Source: Virgibacillus halodenitrificans JCM 12304 (lineage in GTDB: Bacteria; Bacillota; Bacilli; Bacillales; Amphibacillaceae). From it: a stretch of 64,000 nucleotides of DNA. The DNA is taken from contig NZ_BAZS01000023.1 in NCBI RefSeq assembly GCF_001310895.1, forward strand, positions 1 to 64,000. Direction: 5' to 3'. The position numbers were made by a program, and so were the translations under genes. Each line of letters begins with the position of its first letter. Within the stretch, counting starts at the first letter, position 1. Shown here in pieces: positions 45,591-54,795 of the stretch. The notes below the pieces were generated by a model. It was given only the letters and a program-made list of their open reading frames with translations. It was not told the DNA's origin and did no database searches.

Positions 45591-45620
45591 GAAATGACCC
45601 TTTAATAGGGTCATTTATTC
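45591..45620 (+). terminator. Rho-independent terminator after ywpF
   Basis: AAATGACCC pairs with GGGTCATTT, followed by ATTCG. Confidence 0.75.
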
Positions 45621-45740
45621 GTTTTAATATAGTGCAGTAAATACAGTAAAAAGAAAAATTTGAGCAATTTTAAAAAGCTACTGGTATAATGATATGAGAA
45701 TTTATAGGAACTATGAATGCATGAAATAAGGAGAATAGCT

Positions 45741-47105
45741 ATGAAACTTCGTTATCCATCTTTATATTGGATGAATAAATTGACACCTGTACAGGTGTTG
45801 TTAATATTTTACTTTTTGGCAGTTTTACTTTCAACAGCCATCATGTCACTACCTATTGCTTATCAAGAAGGGGTGAAAATTCCTTTTATTGATGTTGTTT
45901 TCACAGCAGTAAGTGCTCTTAGTGTGACCGGCTTAAGCTCTATTACGATTGCGGATACTCTAAGTACAACCGGAATAATTCTGCTTGCTTTGATTCTTCA
46001 ATTAGGCGCAGTTGGTGTTATGGCAATTGGTACTTTTATTTGGCTTTTTTTAGGTAAAAAAATCGGTTTAAAGGAAAGACGTCTAATAATGACAGACCAA
46101 AATCAACATACTTTTGAAGGAATGGTACGGTTAATAAAACAAATAGTGTACGTATTGTTGACTATAGAATTAATTGGATTTATCGTATTAGGTACCTATT
46201 ACCTTCAATATTTTCCGACAGCAAAAGAGGCTTATTTAAACGGTTTTTTTGGCACAATTAGTGCAATTTCGAACGGTGGATTTGACATAACTGGCGAGTC
46301 GCTAATTCCATTTAAAGATGATTACTTTGTCCAGTTTATTAATATCCTACTTATTATCTTTGGTGCTATTGGATTTCCAGTTTTAATTGAAGTAAAAGAA
46401 TACATATTTTCCAAGTCGGATAATCAAAGATTTATGCGTTTTAGTCTGTATACAAAGGTTACTACAAGCACATTTGCTATTCTTATTGTTATTGGAACAA
46501 TATTTATTTACCTGTTTGATATAAACAATTTTTTCGTTGGAAAAACCTGGCATGAATCTTTTTTCTACGCCCTTTTTCAGGCTGTAACTACGAGGAGTGG
46601 TGGATTATCAACCATGGATGTAAGTCAATTAACAGAGCAGAACCATCTTTTTATGTCGTTGCTAATGTTTATTGGAGCTTCTCCAAGTAGTGCTGGTGGA
46701 GGAATTCGAACGACAACTTTTGCATTGGCAGTTATATTTATTATCACCTATGCAAGAGGTGGAGGCAGCATTCGAATTTTTAAGAGGGAAGTATATGAAG
46801 AAGACCTTCTTAAAGCGGTGACTGTGGTAATGATGGCAGTTATATTGGTTTTTTTCTCTGTACTTATTATGACGATCGTTGAACCATTTTCGTTAACACA
46901 GATTTTATTTGAAGTTACATCTGCATTTGGAACTGTTGGACTTTCCTTAGGAATAACAAGTGAAATAACTACCTTTAGCAAAATAGTTTTAATGATTCTG
47001 ATGTTTATTGGAAGGGTAGGAATCATCTCGTTACTATTTATTTTTAAGAGCAACAAAAAAAGTGGTAAATATCATTTCCCTAAGGAAAAGATTATTATTG
47101 GATAG
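45741..47105 (+). CDS. Ktr/Trk-type K+ uptake membrane subunit (KtrB/KtrD)
   Basis: This 454-residue membrane protein has four M1-P-M2 units. Selectivity-filter loops are visible: SALSVTGLSS, ISNGGFDIT, TTRSGGLSTMD and SAFGTVGLSLG. The third-repeat intramembrane loop GASPSSAGGGIRTTTFA is present. It imports K+, usually Na+-dependent, gated by a cytosolic KtrA/KtrC ring that is not encoded nearby, as for solitary ktrD in B. subtilis. AAGGAG precedes ATG 45741. Important for salt adaptation. Confidence 0.92.
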   Translation: MKLRYPSLYWMNKLTPVQVLLIFYFLAVLLSTAIMSLPIAYQEGVKIPFIDVVFTAVSALSVTGLSSITIADTLSTTGIILLALILQLGAVGVMAIGTFIWLFLGKKIGLKERRLIMTDQNQHTFEGMVRLIKQIVYVLLTIELIGFIVLGTYYLQYFPTAKEAYLNGFFGTISAISNGGFDITGESLIPFKDDYFVQFINILLIIFGAIGFPVLIEVKEYIFSKSDNQRFMRFSLYTKVTTSTFAILIVIGTIFIYLFDINNFFVGKTWHESFFYALFQAVTTRSGGLSTMDVSQLTEQNHLFMSLLMFIGASPSSAGGGIRTTTFALAVIFIITYARGGGSIRIFKREVYEEDLLKAVTVVMMAVILVFFSVLIMTIVEPFSLTQILFEVTSAFGTVGLSLGITSEITTFSKIVLMILMFIGRVGIISLLFIFKSNKKSGKYHFPKEKIIIG

Positions 47106-47171
47106 TTATTAACTTCATTAGTGGTATAACTTTTCGATAAGAAAGTATAGAAAGAGTATAAAATTACAAAG

Positions 47172-47203
47172 TAGCTTGTGCTATAAGCCTATAGCACAAG
47201 CTA
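47172..47203. terminator. Bidirectional hairpin between ktr and yjcZ genes
   Basis: TAGCTTGTGCTATA pairs perfectly with TATAGCACAAGCTA. Confidence 0.7.
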
Positions 47204-47210
47204 TTCATAC

Positions 47211-47309
47211 TTAACAGTAAAAAGCTGCACCTACAATAATTAGAAGGATAAAAAGCACAACTATTAGCGCAAAGTTATTGCCATATCCGCCTCCACAACT
47301 GTAACCCAT
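47211..47309 (-). CDS. YjcZ-family sporulation protein
   Basis: The 32-residue product is a Gly/Tyr-rich N-terminus ([12 protein letters not shown]) followed by one hydrophobic helix [20 protein letters not shown]. The [16 protein letters not shown] run is the hallmark of the YjcZ family of small spore membrane proteins. A perfect AGGAGGTG lies before the start. Confidence 0.9.
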   Translation of the reverse strand: MGYSCGGGYGNNFALIVVLFILLIIVGAAFYC

Positions 47310-47428
47310 ATTGTTCACCTCCTGTTCTTTCACTTATAGCCTATGTAATAAATACGGAAACGGTATAGACGTTTTGCTTAGTTACAAGTAATCCTCTCTT
47401 TATTTAATAAAGAGAGGATTATAGTGAT

Positions 47429-48568
47429 CTATAATTCGGTTTTCTTGAGATCTACAATTTTAAGTTGATCATTTTCATAACCAACCAAGAAATTCAATTT
47501 TAATGACTTCAACTCTTTTTGGGTATCCTTTTTCTGGTTTTTACGTTCTATTTTTAATGTAGTGCTTGTGCTGATTTGGTCATTTTCAGTCGGTTTACTT
47601 TCAAGCTCAGAGTAGGATAGGTTTACTATGTTAATGTACGCTTCTCTAAATTCAGCGTACGTGTTTTCTGTTTGTAGATTGCTCCCAAGGAGAGAGTACG
47701 CATTTATATAATCTCTTATATTAACACTGTCCAAAAAATATTCAATTAAATATTCAGCGTCCTGTACGAATTGCTCATCATTTTGAGAACGTATTATATC
47801 CGCGGTAGTCGTAAAATCCAGCTGAGTGTTTTGCATTTCATTGGACCATTTTTTAATATCCGAAAGAACTTCATTCATTGGAATACTAAAGCCAATTAAT
47901 CCATCTTCAGTACCTACGGAATTAATGCCAATAACTTTTCCCGTCTCTCTGTCAATAAGAGGCCCGCCACTATTTCCATGTGTAATTTGTGCGGATATTT
48001 GATAAACATTTTCATAATCGAAACCATCTACAGAAAAATTACGGTCCGTACCTGATATAATTCCTAAAGTCACTGTATTTTGAAATCCATGAGGGCTTCC
48101 TAGGGCGATTACTTCATCGCCTATTTCTACGGTGCTGTTTTCCTCTACGTTTAAATTTTGATCTGCTAATTGTGGAACTCGAATAACCGCAACATCTTTT
48201 TCTTCTCCTACCCCAACAACCGCTGCGGGATAAATTTGGGCATTGGCAGTTCTGACATACAATACATCTGCATCACGAATGACGTGAGCATTTGTAATGA
48301 TGTCACCCTTGTCATTGAAAAGGAAACCAGAGCCTGTTATTGTGTTGAAATCATTCTGCCCCTCAATCTGTATAACACTTTTTTCAGCCTCGTGGATAAT
48401 TGTTTTTAAATCTAGCTGTTTTGATTCTGTTGTTACTTTAGTGACTGCGGGGTTATTAATAGTCAATTCTGTTCCGCTCCATTTTTGATATAAACTGAAT
48501 GCAATTATAAAAGCGGTAAAAAGGAGTAGAGCAGATAGAATAACTGGTTTTAAATCAATTTTTTTCAT
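47429..48568 (-). CDS. Membrane-anchored trypsin-like serine protease (S1C, HtrA-like, no PDZ)
   Basis: About 379 residues: an N-terminal TM anchor (10-30), then a protease domain with catalytic His in NAHVIRDA, Asp in EKDVAVIRV and Ser in HGNSGGPLID. HtrA proteins normally carry PDZ domains; here the C-terminus is instead a small fold resembling an NTF2/SnoaL-like domain (LIEYFLDSVNIRDYINAYSLLG...). AGGAG precedes ATG 48568. It follows the zinc-ribbon membrane protein by 23 bp, in the same operon. Confidence 0.87.
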   Translation of the reverse strand: MKKIDLKPVILSALLLFTAFIIAFSLYQKWSGTELTINNPAVTKVTTESKQLDLKTIIHEAEKSVIQIEGQNDFNTITGSGFLFNDKGDIITNAHVIRDADVLYVRTANAQIYPAAVVGVGEEKDVAVIRVPQLADQNLNVEENSTVEIGDEVIALGSPHGFQNTVTLGIISGTDRNFSVDGFDYENVYQISAQITHGNSGGPLIDRETGKVIGINSVGTEDGLIGFSIPMNEVLSDIKKWSNEMQNTQLDFTTTADIIRSQNDEQFVQDAEYLIEYFLDSVNIRDYINAYSLLGSNLQTENTYAEFREAYINIVNLSYSELESKPTENDQISTSTTLKIERKNQKKDTQKELKSLKLNFLVGYENDQLKIVDLKKTEL

Positions 48569-48591
48569 AACTTCTCCTCTCTGGCTGCTAT

Positions 48592-49752
48592 TTAATCTGT
48601 ATACCAAGTAATATTGTTAACCTGTATGGTGAAACCTTCTGCAGGTTTATTAATATCAAAATGAGTGAATTCAAACTTTCCTTCTTCACTTGGAAGAAGC
48701 TTGTCGGGGTATACATATACTTCATTATTCAAAATCTCTTCATTTTTTTCAGAGAGAAGAGAATATTTTATTAAGATGGAGTTAATAGGTATGGTGGCAA
48801 CACTTTTCACCTTCCCTTTAACTACTAAATTACCTTGATGATCACTTTCTCTTTTTACAGAGAGGAGCTTGATCGCGTCATCTTTATTTATCTGCTTCTC
48901 CTCATTAGCCATATTTATAGCTTGTTCCATTCTTTTTTGTTGTGCAGTCTCAAAAGCAGTTTGCTCTTTATCGATCGTAGTTTGCAGACTTTTTAGTTTT
49001 TCGGAATCAGGGGCATATTTCATTCCATCCTGAACAATCGCTGCTGCATCATTAAAATGACTAATCATCATTTGCTCACTAGCTTTTGTAAAAGTGTAGT
49101 CTATAATTTGGTCACGTATCTCTGAAGTAATTTGTTCTGCCTCTTCGTTTTTTATATCTTCTGCTTCCCACAGTAATATTTTTAATTCATCTATAGAAGG
49201 GTCTTTATTTAAGTTGCTGTTAAGCTGTTCTATTTTCACTTGATTTCTTTTCTCGGAGATCATCGTGATGACATTTTTTACAACAGGTCCTTTAAAGTTT
49301 TGTAATTTTTTTTCAGACTCATTGATTAGCGTCACAGCCTCCTGGTAGTTATTTTCTTTCGACAAATCTGATGCTTCTTCAAGGGTTGACTCAACCTGGA
49401 TAGCAATATCCATGAAATTAAAGGATATTTCAGCTTGATTAAAATTTTTCTTATGGTGAAGCGCTTCTTCAAAGAAGGATTTCGCCTGTTCATAATTCGT
49501 ATTCATCGCTTCTCGCTCGCCTTTTTCATACAGTTCTTTTGCTTTTCCTTCTTGGGTCTCTAATATAAGATAATAAAACCCAATAGCTAATACCGAAAAA
49601 ATGGCCACAGCAATAGGGAGCAACCACAATTGATTGAATTCCTTTTTAATAGAGAAACGTTCCTCCATATCAGTTGGAAGTTGTTTCCCGCAATTTATAC
49701 AGAAGTTTTCACCTTCTTTTACTTTTGTACCACAATATGGGCAATGAAACAT
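48592..49752 (-). CDS. Zinc-ribbon membrane protein with helical extracytoplasmic region
   Basis: This 386-residue protein has an N-terminal zinc ribbon (CPYCGTKVKEGENFCINCGK, 4-23), a TM helix at about 44-65, then a long helical TPR-like or coiled-coil outer domain (AKELYEKGEREAMNTNYEQAKSFFEEALHHKK) and a C-terminal beta domain. The topology is like TcaA/YvcD-type zinc-ribbon proteins. It is operonic with the S1C protease downstream and may present substrates or sense envelope stress; this is inference. Confidence 0.78.
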   Translation of the reverse strand: MFHCPYCGTKVKEGENFCINCGKQLPTDMEERFSIKKEFNQLWLLPIAVAIFSVLAIGFYYLILETQEGKAKELYEKGEREAMNTNYEQAKSFFEEALHHKKNFNQAEISFNFMDIAIQVESTLEEASDLSKENNYQEAVTLINESEKKLQNFKGPVVKNVITMISEKRNQVKIEQLNSNLNKDPSIDELKILLWEAEDIKNEEAEQITSEIRDQIIDYTFTKASEQMMISHFNDAAAIVQDGMKYAPDSEKLKSLQTTIDKEQTAFETAQQKRMEQAINMANEEKQINKDDAIKLLSVKRESDHQGNLVVKGKVKSVATIPINSILIKYSLLSEKNEEILNNEVYVYPDKLLPSEEGKFEFTHFDINKPAEGFTIQVNNITWYTD

Positions 49753-49968
49753 AAACTTACCTGCCTTTTTTAAGAACTTTGCTTGAAAATAGAGTAATTT
49801 AATATTTAAAATAACTCTGATGCAATTATTTATTAATGCTATTTTATCATATTTCTACTTTATTTAGGGTAAAGATATTGGTATGATAGAGAGGGAGTTA
49901 AAGCACTAATTTATTTAAATAGTAAGAGATTTTTGAACATCACCATTTGAAAGAGAGGTGCTTAAAAT

Positions 49969-50052
49969 ATGTGGGAAACAGCTTTTGGAATTATCTGCTT
50001 TGGTATTCTTGCATTAAATATAGGCTATTGTCTTTTTGATAATGAAAAATAA
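49969..50052 (+). CDS. Small single-TM protein, 27 residues
   Basis: The ORF MWETAFGIICFGILALNIGYCLFDNEK has GAGAGGTG upstream and one TM helix. No family recognised. It ends just before a hairpin at 50058-50078. Confidence 0.5.
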   Translation: MWETAFGIICFGILALNIGYCLFDNEK

Positions 50053-50057
50053 CACAA

Positions 50058-50078
50058 GGTCAGACTAATGTCTGACCT
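50058..50078. terminator. Hairpin between small ORF and signal peptidase gene
   Basis: AGGTCAGAC pairs with GTCTGACCT. There is no long T-run, so terminator strength is uncertain. Confidence 0.45.
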
Positions 50079-50611
50079 CACCTTGTCATAGACCATTCAT
50101 CAAATGGAAATATAATAAACTCCGAACGTCCTATTATATTTCCTTCTTCAATAAACCCCAGTCCATTCCTGCTATCTTTACTTATTGCCCGATTATCACC
50201 CATAACAAAATAACTGTCAGGTGGTACTTCAATTGGTCCGTAATTTCCAGTTTGTCTTAATGCTTCCTCTGTTAGATAAGATTGTTTAACTTCCTTGCCA
50301 TTAATTAATAAATTACTACCATTGATTTCAATGGTTTCTCCAGGCAGTCCTATTACTCGTTTTACATAGTTTTTTAATGGTCTTTCTATTATAACGATAT
50401 CCCCACGCTCAGGTTCATCGAGTAAGTAGACGATTTTATTGAATATTACTCTTTCTCCATTCTCAAGTGTTGGATACATGCTTTCACCATCCACTATAGA
50501 AGTAGCAAAAATAAAAGTTCTTAAAAATAACGCAATTAAGACTGCAATTATGATTGCTTTAATCCATTCAAGCCATTCATTTTTCTTTTTACCTTCTGTC
50601 ACTGGAGACAT
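50078..50611 (-). CDS. sipS: Signal peptidase I
   Basis: This 177-residue membrane protease removes signal peptides from exported proteins. One N-terminal TM helix (17-37) is followed by the catalytic Ser in DGESMYPTL (about 44) and the Lys in YVKRVIGLPGE (about 84). The GDNR.ISKDSRNGLGFI box E is present. The short, single-TM form is typical of Bacillus SipS/SipT. The exact paralogue is not determined. Confidence 0.93.
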   Translation of the reverse strand: MSPVTEGKKKNEWLEWIKAIIIAVLIALFLRTFIFATSIVDGESMYPTLENGERVIFNKIVYLLDEPERGDIVIIERPLKNYVKRVIGLPGETIEINGSNLLINGKEVKQSYLTEEALRQTGNYGPIEVPPDSYFVMGDNRAISKDSRNGLGFIEEGNIIGRSEFIIFPFDEWSMTR

Positions 50612-50717
50612 CCTTTCCGAATTTAAAACATTACTATATTATATTAGCATAGAGATACCAAGTATTCGAGTAGCAGATACTAATTCCCAATTATATATAA
50701 AGTCATTAGTGTTGACA

Positions 50718-50731
50718 GGAACATATATTCG
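50718..50731. promoter_or_regulatory. LexA/DinR-like box
   Basis: GGAACATATATTCG matches the Bacillus SOS box CGAACATATGTTCG at 12 of 14 positions. TTGACA (50712-50717) abuts it. Confidence 0.4.
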
Positions 50732-50801
50732 AGTGTAAACTGTCACTAATAGTTAAATTGTATGTTATTTTTGCCTATGTTTTGTAGAAGTTGAGCATTA
50801 A

Positions 50802-50836
50802 AAATAGCCACTTCAGAGAACAAAGTAGCTATTTTA
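50802..50836. terminator. Bidirectional hairpin in the gap
   Basis: AAAAATAGCCACTT and AAAGTAGCTATTTT form a hairpin with A and T runs on either side. No gene ends beside it. Confidence 0.6.
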
Positions 50837-50928
50837 TAGGAAAGCTGGAAGCATAAAAACATATTCTTTAAATATTCCATGTAACAATGCTCTTTTAATT
50901 AAACTAAAGGAGGCGGCAAGCTAATCCA

Positions 50929-51099
50929 ATGAATACCAATACTTTACTAAAACGTATAGAGTTCCTGCGTCATAAAATGACTGAAGTAGCATTGGAAAAA
51001 GGTTTTACCCATACGGATTCAGTTGCTATTAGTCAGGAATTGGATCATCTACTTAACATTTATAATGAGCTAGAACATAAAAGTAAGATTGCTGAATAA
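50929..51099 (+). CDS. Spo0E-family aspartyl-phosphate phosphatase
   Basis: The 56-residue protein is a helical hairpin with the family motif SQELD (35-39), which inserts into the response-regulator active site. Spo0E proteins dephosphorylate Spo0A~P and delay sporulation. AAAGGAGG precedes the start. It converges with patA. Confidence 0.88.
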   Translation: MNTNTLLKRIEFLRHKMTEVALEKGFTHTDSVAISQELDHLLNIYNELEHKSKIAE

Positions 51100-51106
51100 A
51101 AAACAT

Positions 51107-52270
51107 TCAACGTAAATAACCTTTTTGCAAATAATCATCCAGTCGATTAAGGCCTCTTTCTATGGTATTAAGTTCATATGCATAGGATAATCGCATATAA
51201 CCCTCACCTAGTGGCGAAAAGCTGCTCCCCGGTACTAAAGCAATTTTCCCTTTCCTTACCAAATCTATTCCAAGATCAAATGAATTCATCTCCGTAATAG
51301 GAAACTTCGGAAAAATATAGAATGCCCCTTTTGGACAATCTACTTCTAAGCCAAAGGATAATAACCTGCTATAAACATAGTCTCTTCTTTTTCTATATAC
51401 TTCACGCATCTGAATTGCATCATTTTTTCCATTGGTTAAAGCTTCTAATGCTGCATATTGACTAATGGAGGAAGCGCAGGAAACGTTATATTGGTGTACC
51501 TTCAGCATGTGATTTGAGATCCATTTTGGCGCAAGCACATATCCAATACGAAAGCCCGTCATAGAATGGGATTTGGAAACACCATTTACTACAATGGTCT
51601 TTTCTTTCATTTCAGGGAAACTAGCAATTGATGTGTGAGGTTCCTCGTATATTAATTCACTGTATATTTCATCAGCTAAAACGAATATATTTTTATCTTT
51701 CAAAATAGAAACAAGTTCTTTTAATTCGGTGGTCGTGTAAGAAGCACCCGTGGGATTAGAAGGGTAAGGGAGCACCACACATTTTGTACGTTCATTGATA
51801 TGTCTCTTCAAAATCTCTTTTGACAGTTTAAAACCATTACTAGTAGTATCCGCATATACTGGTGTAGCTCCAGCTAATTTGATTAAAGGTTCATAGCCTG
51901 GATAAATAGGCCCCGGTAGTATCACTTCATCATTTGGATTAAGGATAGCTCTGAATGTAATATCTATAGCCTGCGAGGCACCAGCAGTAACTATAATTTC
52001 ATTCTCCGGATTATATAGAAGATGATATTTTTCCTCGTTAAATTTAGAGATAGCCTTCCGAAGATCTATAATTCCTGCATTATGTGTATACGTCGTTTTA
52101 TTATCAGCTAATGCTTGACTGGCAGCCATTCTTACATGCTTAGGAGTATGGAAATCCGGTTGGCCGATGGTTAAAGATACAACATTCTCCTCTCCGGATA
52201 CCAAATTAAAAAACTGACGAATTCCTGATATCTCAATCTGTTGAATTTTTTTATTCAATAAATACTCCAT
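51107..52270 (-). CDS. patA: N-acetyl-LL-diaminopimelate aminotransferase
   Basis: This 387-residue PLP-dependent fold-type I aminotransferase has PNP substrate-phosphate contacts in YPSNPTGAS, DEIYSEL and the PLP lysine in VNGVSKSHSMTGFRIGY. It is very close to B. subtilis PatA from its start (MEYLLNKKIQQIEISGIRQF) to its end. It gives the transamination step between DapH and DapL, both encoded at 59.7-61.6 kb, in the acetylase branch of lysine and mDAP synthesis. Confidence 0.9.
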   Translation of the reverse strand: MEYLLNKKIQQIEISGIRQFFNLVSGEENVVSLTIGQPDFHTPKHVRMAASQALADNKTTYTHNAGIIDLRKAISKFNEEKYHLLYNPENEIIVTAGASQAIDITFRAILNPNDEVILPGPIYPGYEPLIKLAGATPVYADTTSNGFKLSKEILKRHINERTKCVVLPYPSNPTGASYTTTELKELVSILKDKNIFVLADEIYSELIYEEPHTSIASFPEMKEKTIVVNGVSKSHSMTGFRIGYVLAPKWISNHMLKVHQYNVSCASSISQYAALEALTNGKNDAIQMREVYRKRRDYVYSRLLSFGLEVDCPKGAFYIFPKFPITEMNSFDLGIDLVRKGKIALVPGSSFSPLGEGYMRLSYAYELNTIERGLNRLDDYLQKGYLR

Positions 52271-52385
52271 TTTTCATCCTCCAAAAAAATAAAATTTAAA
52301 ATGTTATAAAATGTTCAAACAATTATGAGTAATTACACAAAAATAAGGGTATAATATGATTGAATGTATAAAAGGAGTGTATCAC

Positions 52386-52532
52386 ATGAGACCAAAAACA
52401 TTAAACTTTGAGCAATTAGTGAAGGAAAATAAACAAGAGTTATTAAGAAATGAAAAGGAGGTTATGCAGCTTGAAATGCGGTTAGAAGCTAAACAAGCTG
52501 CAATGGTGGAGAAAAAACGAAACAAAGTATAG
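52386..52532 (+). CDS. FbpB-family small basic protein
   Basis: This 48-residue charged helical protein starts MRPKTLNFEQLVKENKQELLRNEKEVMQLEMRLEAKQ, like B. subtilis FbpB, which assists the FsrA small RNA in the iron-sparing response. AAAGGAG precedes the ATG. No clear Fur box was found upstream, only a perfect AATTA-TGAG-TAATT palindrome, so iron control is uncertain here. Confidence 0.75.
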   Translation: MRPKTLNFEQLVKENKQELLRNEKEVMQLEMRLEAKQAAMVEKKRNKV

Positions 52533-52553
52533 TTTTATATTTTTAAACAAAGC

Positions 52554-52588
52554 AAAAAGGAGTGGGACGCGCCCAATCCTTTTTTTAT
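52554..52588 (+). terminator. Rho-independent terminator of the fbpB-like gene
   Basis: AAAGGAGTGGG pairs with CCCAATCCTTT (one mismatch), followed by T5. Confidence 0.75.
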
Positions 52589-52636
52589 TTCGCAGTTGAC
52601 TATTAATTTACTTAAATATACTAATAAATCCAGTAT

Positions 52637-53329
52637 TCAAAGTCTTTTAAACAGGACGTTATTTTCTAAATGAACATGCTGGAATGTATCTTGTTCGATA
52701 TCAGCTAAACGGGCATACGTAATTCGGTAAGAATTACATGCATCTGTTGGTGGGGTAAAGTCAAAAGTAATTTCTCTGATGCTTTTTAATAGTTTTCCTG
52801 CAGCTTCATGTTCTTCTTCTAAATCACCGTTTGCTTCATGAATACGTGCTTTCAAATTTTCAGATGGATTATTTTCGTATTCCTTAATTAGAGGAAATAC
52901 TTCATTCTCTTCTTTGATCATGTGCTCTTCCATTTCCATTCTAAATTCATTGTAGGTTCGATAAAGCTGTTTAAGGTGAGGTTGGTTTGAACCGTGAACT
53001 CTATACACTTTTGTCACAAATTCACCTAATGGTGCAAGCTCCTTTTTTAGATATGTGTGATGACTAGATACAATGTGATCCACTAAGTCTGATAAAGGAA
53101 GAGAATCCCAGTCTACAAGTTCATGGTTTTCTTTATTCCATTGTTGGTATGCTATATTTAATTCAGATAGAACCTGGTCCTTGTCTATGTTATCTTTTTG
53201 AAAAACTTCACTTAATGGTTTGTCACCACCACAGCAGAAATCAATCCGTCGTTCTTTAAAAAGGTCACTTGCTTTAGGGAAAATTTTTACTATCTCAGCT
53301 GGTGTATGCTCCACTGTAAATGTTTGCAT
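52637..53329 (-). CDS. scdA: Iron-sulfur cluster repair di-iron protein ScdA (RIC family)
   Basis: This 230-residue protein repairs Fe-S clusters damaged by nitric oxide or peroxide. The N-terminal ScdA_N/DUF542 domain ends with the metal-binding RRIDFCCGGDKPL (27-39). The hemerythrin-like domain carries the di-iron His/Glu set (HIVSSHHTYLKKE, MEEHMIKEENEVFP, EHEAAGKLL, FQHVHLENNVLF). GGAGGCAAATAAG precedes the start. A near-perfect Fnr site lies 60-75 bp upstream, suggesting induction without oxygen, when NO forms from nitrate respiration. Confidence 0.93.
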   Translation of the reverse strand: MQTFTVEHTPAEIVKIFPKASDLFKERRIDFCCGGDKPLSEVFQKDNIDKDQVLSELNIAYQQWNKENHELVDWDSLPLSDLVDHIVSSHHTYLKKELAPLGEFVTKVYRVHGSNQPHLKQLYRTYNEFRMEMEEHMIKEENEVFPLIKEYENNPSENLKARIHEANGDLEEEHEAAGKLLKSIREITFDFTPPTDACNSYRITYARLADIEQDTFQHVHLENNVLFKRL

Positions 53330-53388
53330 CTTATTTGCCTCCCACTCAGTAATGTAAGTAAAGAATAACCCAAAGCTAGCGAATATTC

Positions 53389-53404
53389 TGTGATGCAGGT
53401 CACT
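53389..53404. promoter_or_regulatory. Fnr-like site upstream of scdA
   Basis: TGTGA-TGCAGG-TCACT matches the Bacillus Fnr consensus TGTGA-N6-TCACA with one difference. It is centred about 67 bp before the scdA start codon. Confidence 0.65.
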
Positions 53405-53428
53405 TAGGGCAAATAAAGTTGATTGCCA

Positions 53429-54323
53429 TTAGGGAGAAAGTTGTTGATGCGGTTTAGCTGTAAAGATCTGTATGAGAATTACTGCACCAATAATGCAAGT
53501 CATCCCAAGTAACTGGATAATAGAGAAATGCTCCTGAAAAACAAATATGCCTAATAGTGTAGCAACAACAGGTTCAACTGTTGTTAATATAGAAGCTTTG
53601 GATGCCTCGGTCTGTTGTAATCCATATGTATAAATTATATATGCAAATGCAGTAGGGAGGAGCCCGAGTCCAAACGCATAGAGAAGAACATTAGGGTTTA
53701 GTAATATATGAAGCTTTTCTTTATATGGAAAAAAAGGCAGTAAGCTTATACCGGCAACAATAAAAGTAAATGTTGTAATTTGAAGGCTTGAGTATTTTCT
53801 TAATGCAAACTTGCTGAAAATACTGTACATAGCATATCCTAGTCCAGCCCCCAAACCGAATAATATACTACCAATATGTATTGAACCTACATTTACAGGC
53901 AAGATTCCAACTACCAGACACGTTCCAACTAATGTAATAAGCAAAGAAAGGAGCTTTACTTTTGTTAAAGCTTCTTTAAAAATAAAAAATGACATAATAG
54001 TGACAAAAGCTGGCCCAGTATACAATAAAGCAGTTGCTACAGGTATAGTTGATAATTCAATTGCAGTAAATAAGCAATAGTTAAAAAAGACAATACTTAA
54101 AACTCCAGTACCGACAAAATATTTGAGGTCACTTGTTTTGTGTAGCTTTAATTTATCTCGTGAAACGAGAAACAAGAAAATTACAAGCATAAGGGCCGAA
54201 GTCCATGCTCTTAATGAAACGACTTCCATTGGGGTAAACCCGAATGAATATAAGTTTTTGACATACCATCCAATTGTTCCCCAGAGCTGCGCCTGTAATG
54301 ATTAATAAAAATGCTTTATTCAT
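53429..54323 (-). pseudogene. EamA (DMT superfamily) exporter, frameshifted near its N-terminus
   Basis: The gene encodes a ten-TM EamA transporter of about 298 residues. The start MNKAFLLIITGAAL (54323 down) and the rest (GTIGWYVKNLYSFGFTPMEVVSLRAW...) are in different frames. The shift is near 54283, where the usual W codon of GAALWGT is lost; CTGTGGGG appears as CTGGGG, a 2-nt loss. Two EamA repeats are otherwise complete (PVATALLYTGPAFVTIMSF and EPVVATLLGIFVFQE). The substrate is unknown. A downstream start could give a 266-residue product lacking TM1. Confidence 0.85.
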
Positions 54324-54444
54324 TTTTCTATCCCCCATTTCCATAGATCGATTATATCAGATTATTTTGAGTTTATTGTATAAATTTATAGTTAGAGGAA
54401 ACAATGAAGGTATCCTTTAATTAAATGAAAAGAGGAGGAGGCAT

Positions 54445-54786
54445 ATGGGTTCGACATATGTTTTATTAAGTTTTCTTAAGTGGCCGTTTGTAGGGAGAGA
54501 AAATGATTTTATATATTATTTATTTTTATTTATCGGTGCAATCATTTGCTATAGTATAATAAAACCATTTATTCATATGGCTTTAAAATTACAAGCTAGA
54601 AAATTACTTAATTACATACTTAGCAGTTTAATAATTGTAATTCTCATTATGTTTTCAACTTCATATCTGAATTTACCGGCAGTGTCTGCAACGGACTTGT
54701 TAAAAATAGGTCTGCAATGCTTAGCGGGATTTGGTGCGTTATTACTTTGTCTCCATAGTATTCGGTTTTGGAAGGAAAAGCTTTAA
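54445..54786 (+). CDS. Membrane protein of unknown function, 113 residues
   Basis: Three hydrophobic segments (about 22-42, 55-75 and 88-105) with short basic loops. AGAGGAGGAGG precedes the ATG. It stands between the EamA gene and a terminator. No family recognised. Confidence 0.7.
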   Translation: MGSTYVLLSFLKWPFVGRENDFIYYLFLFIGAIICYSIIKPFIHMALKLQARKLLNYILSSLIIVILIMFSTSYLNLPAVSATDLLKIGLQCLAGFGALLLCLHSIRFWKEKL

Positions 54787-54795
54787 AGCAAATTT

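Larger units (their letters stand above)
50612..50928. other. Intergenic region with LexA-like box and terminator
   Basis: This 317-bp gap has no supported ORF. It holds the sipS promoter region, a LexA-like palindrome (50718-50731) with TTGACA just before it, and a hairpin (50802-50836). Confidence 0.55.
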
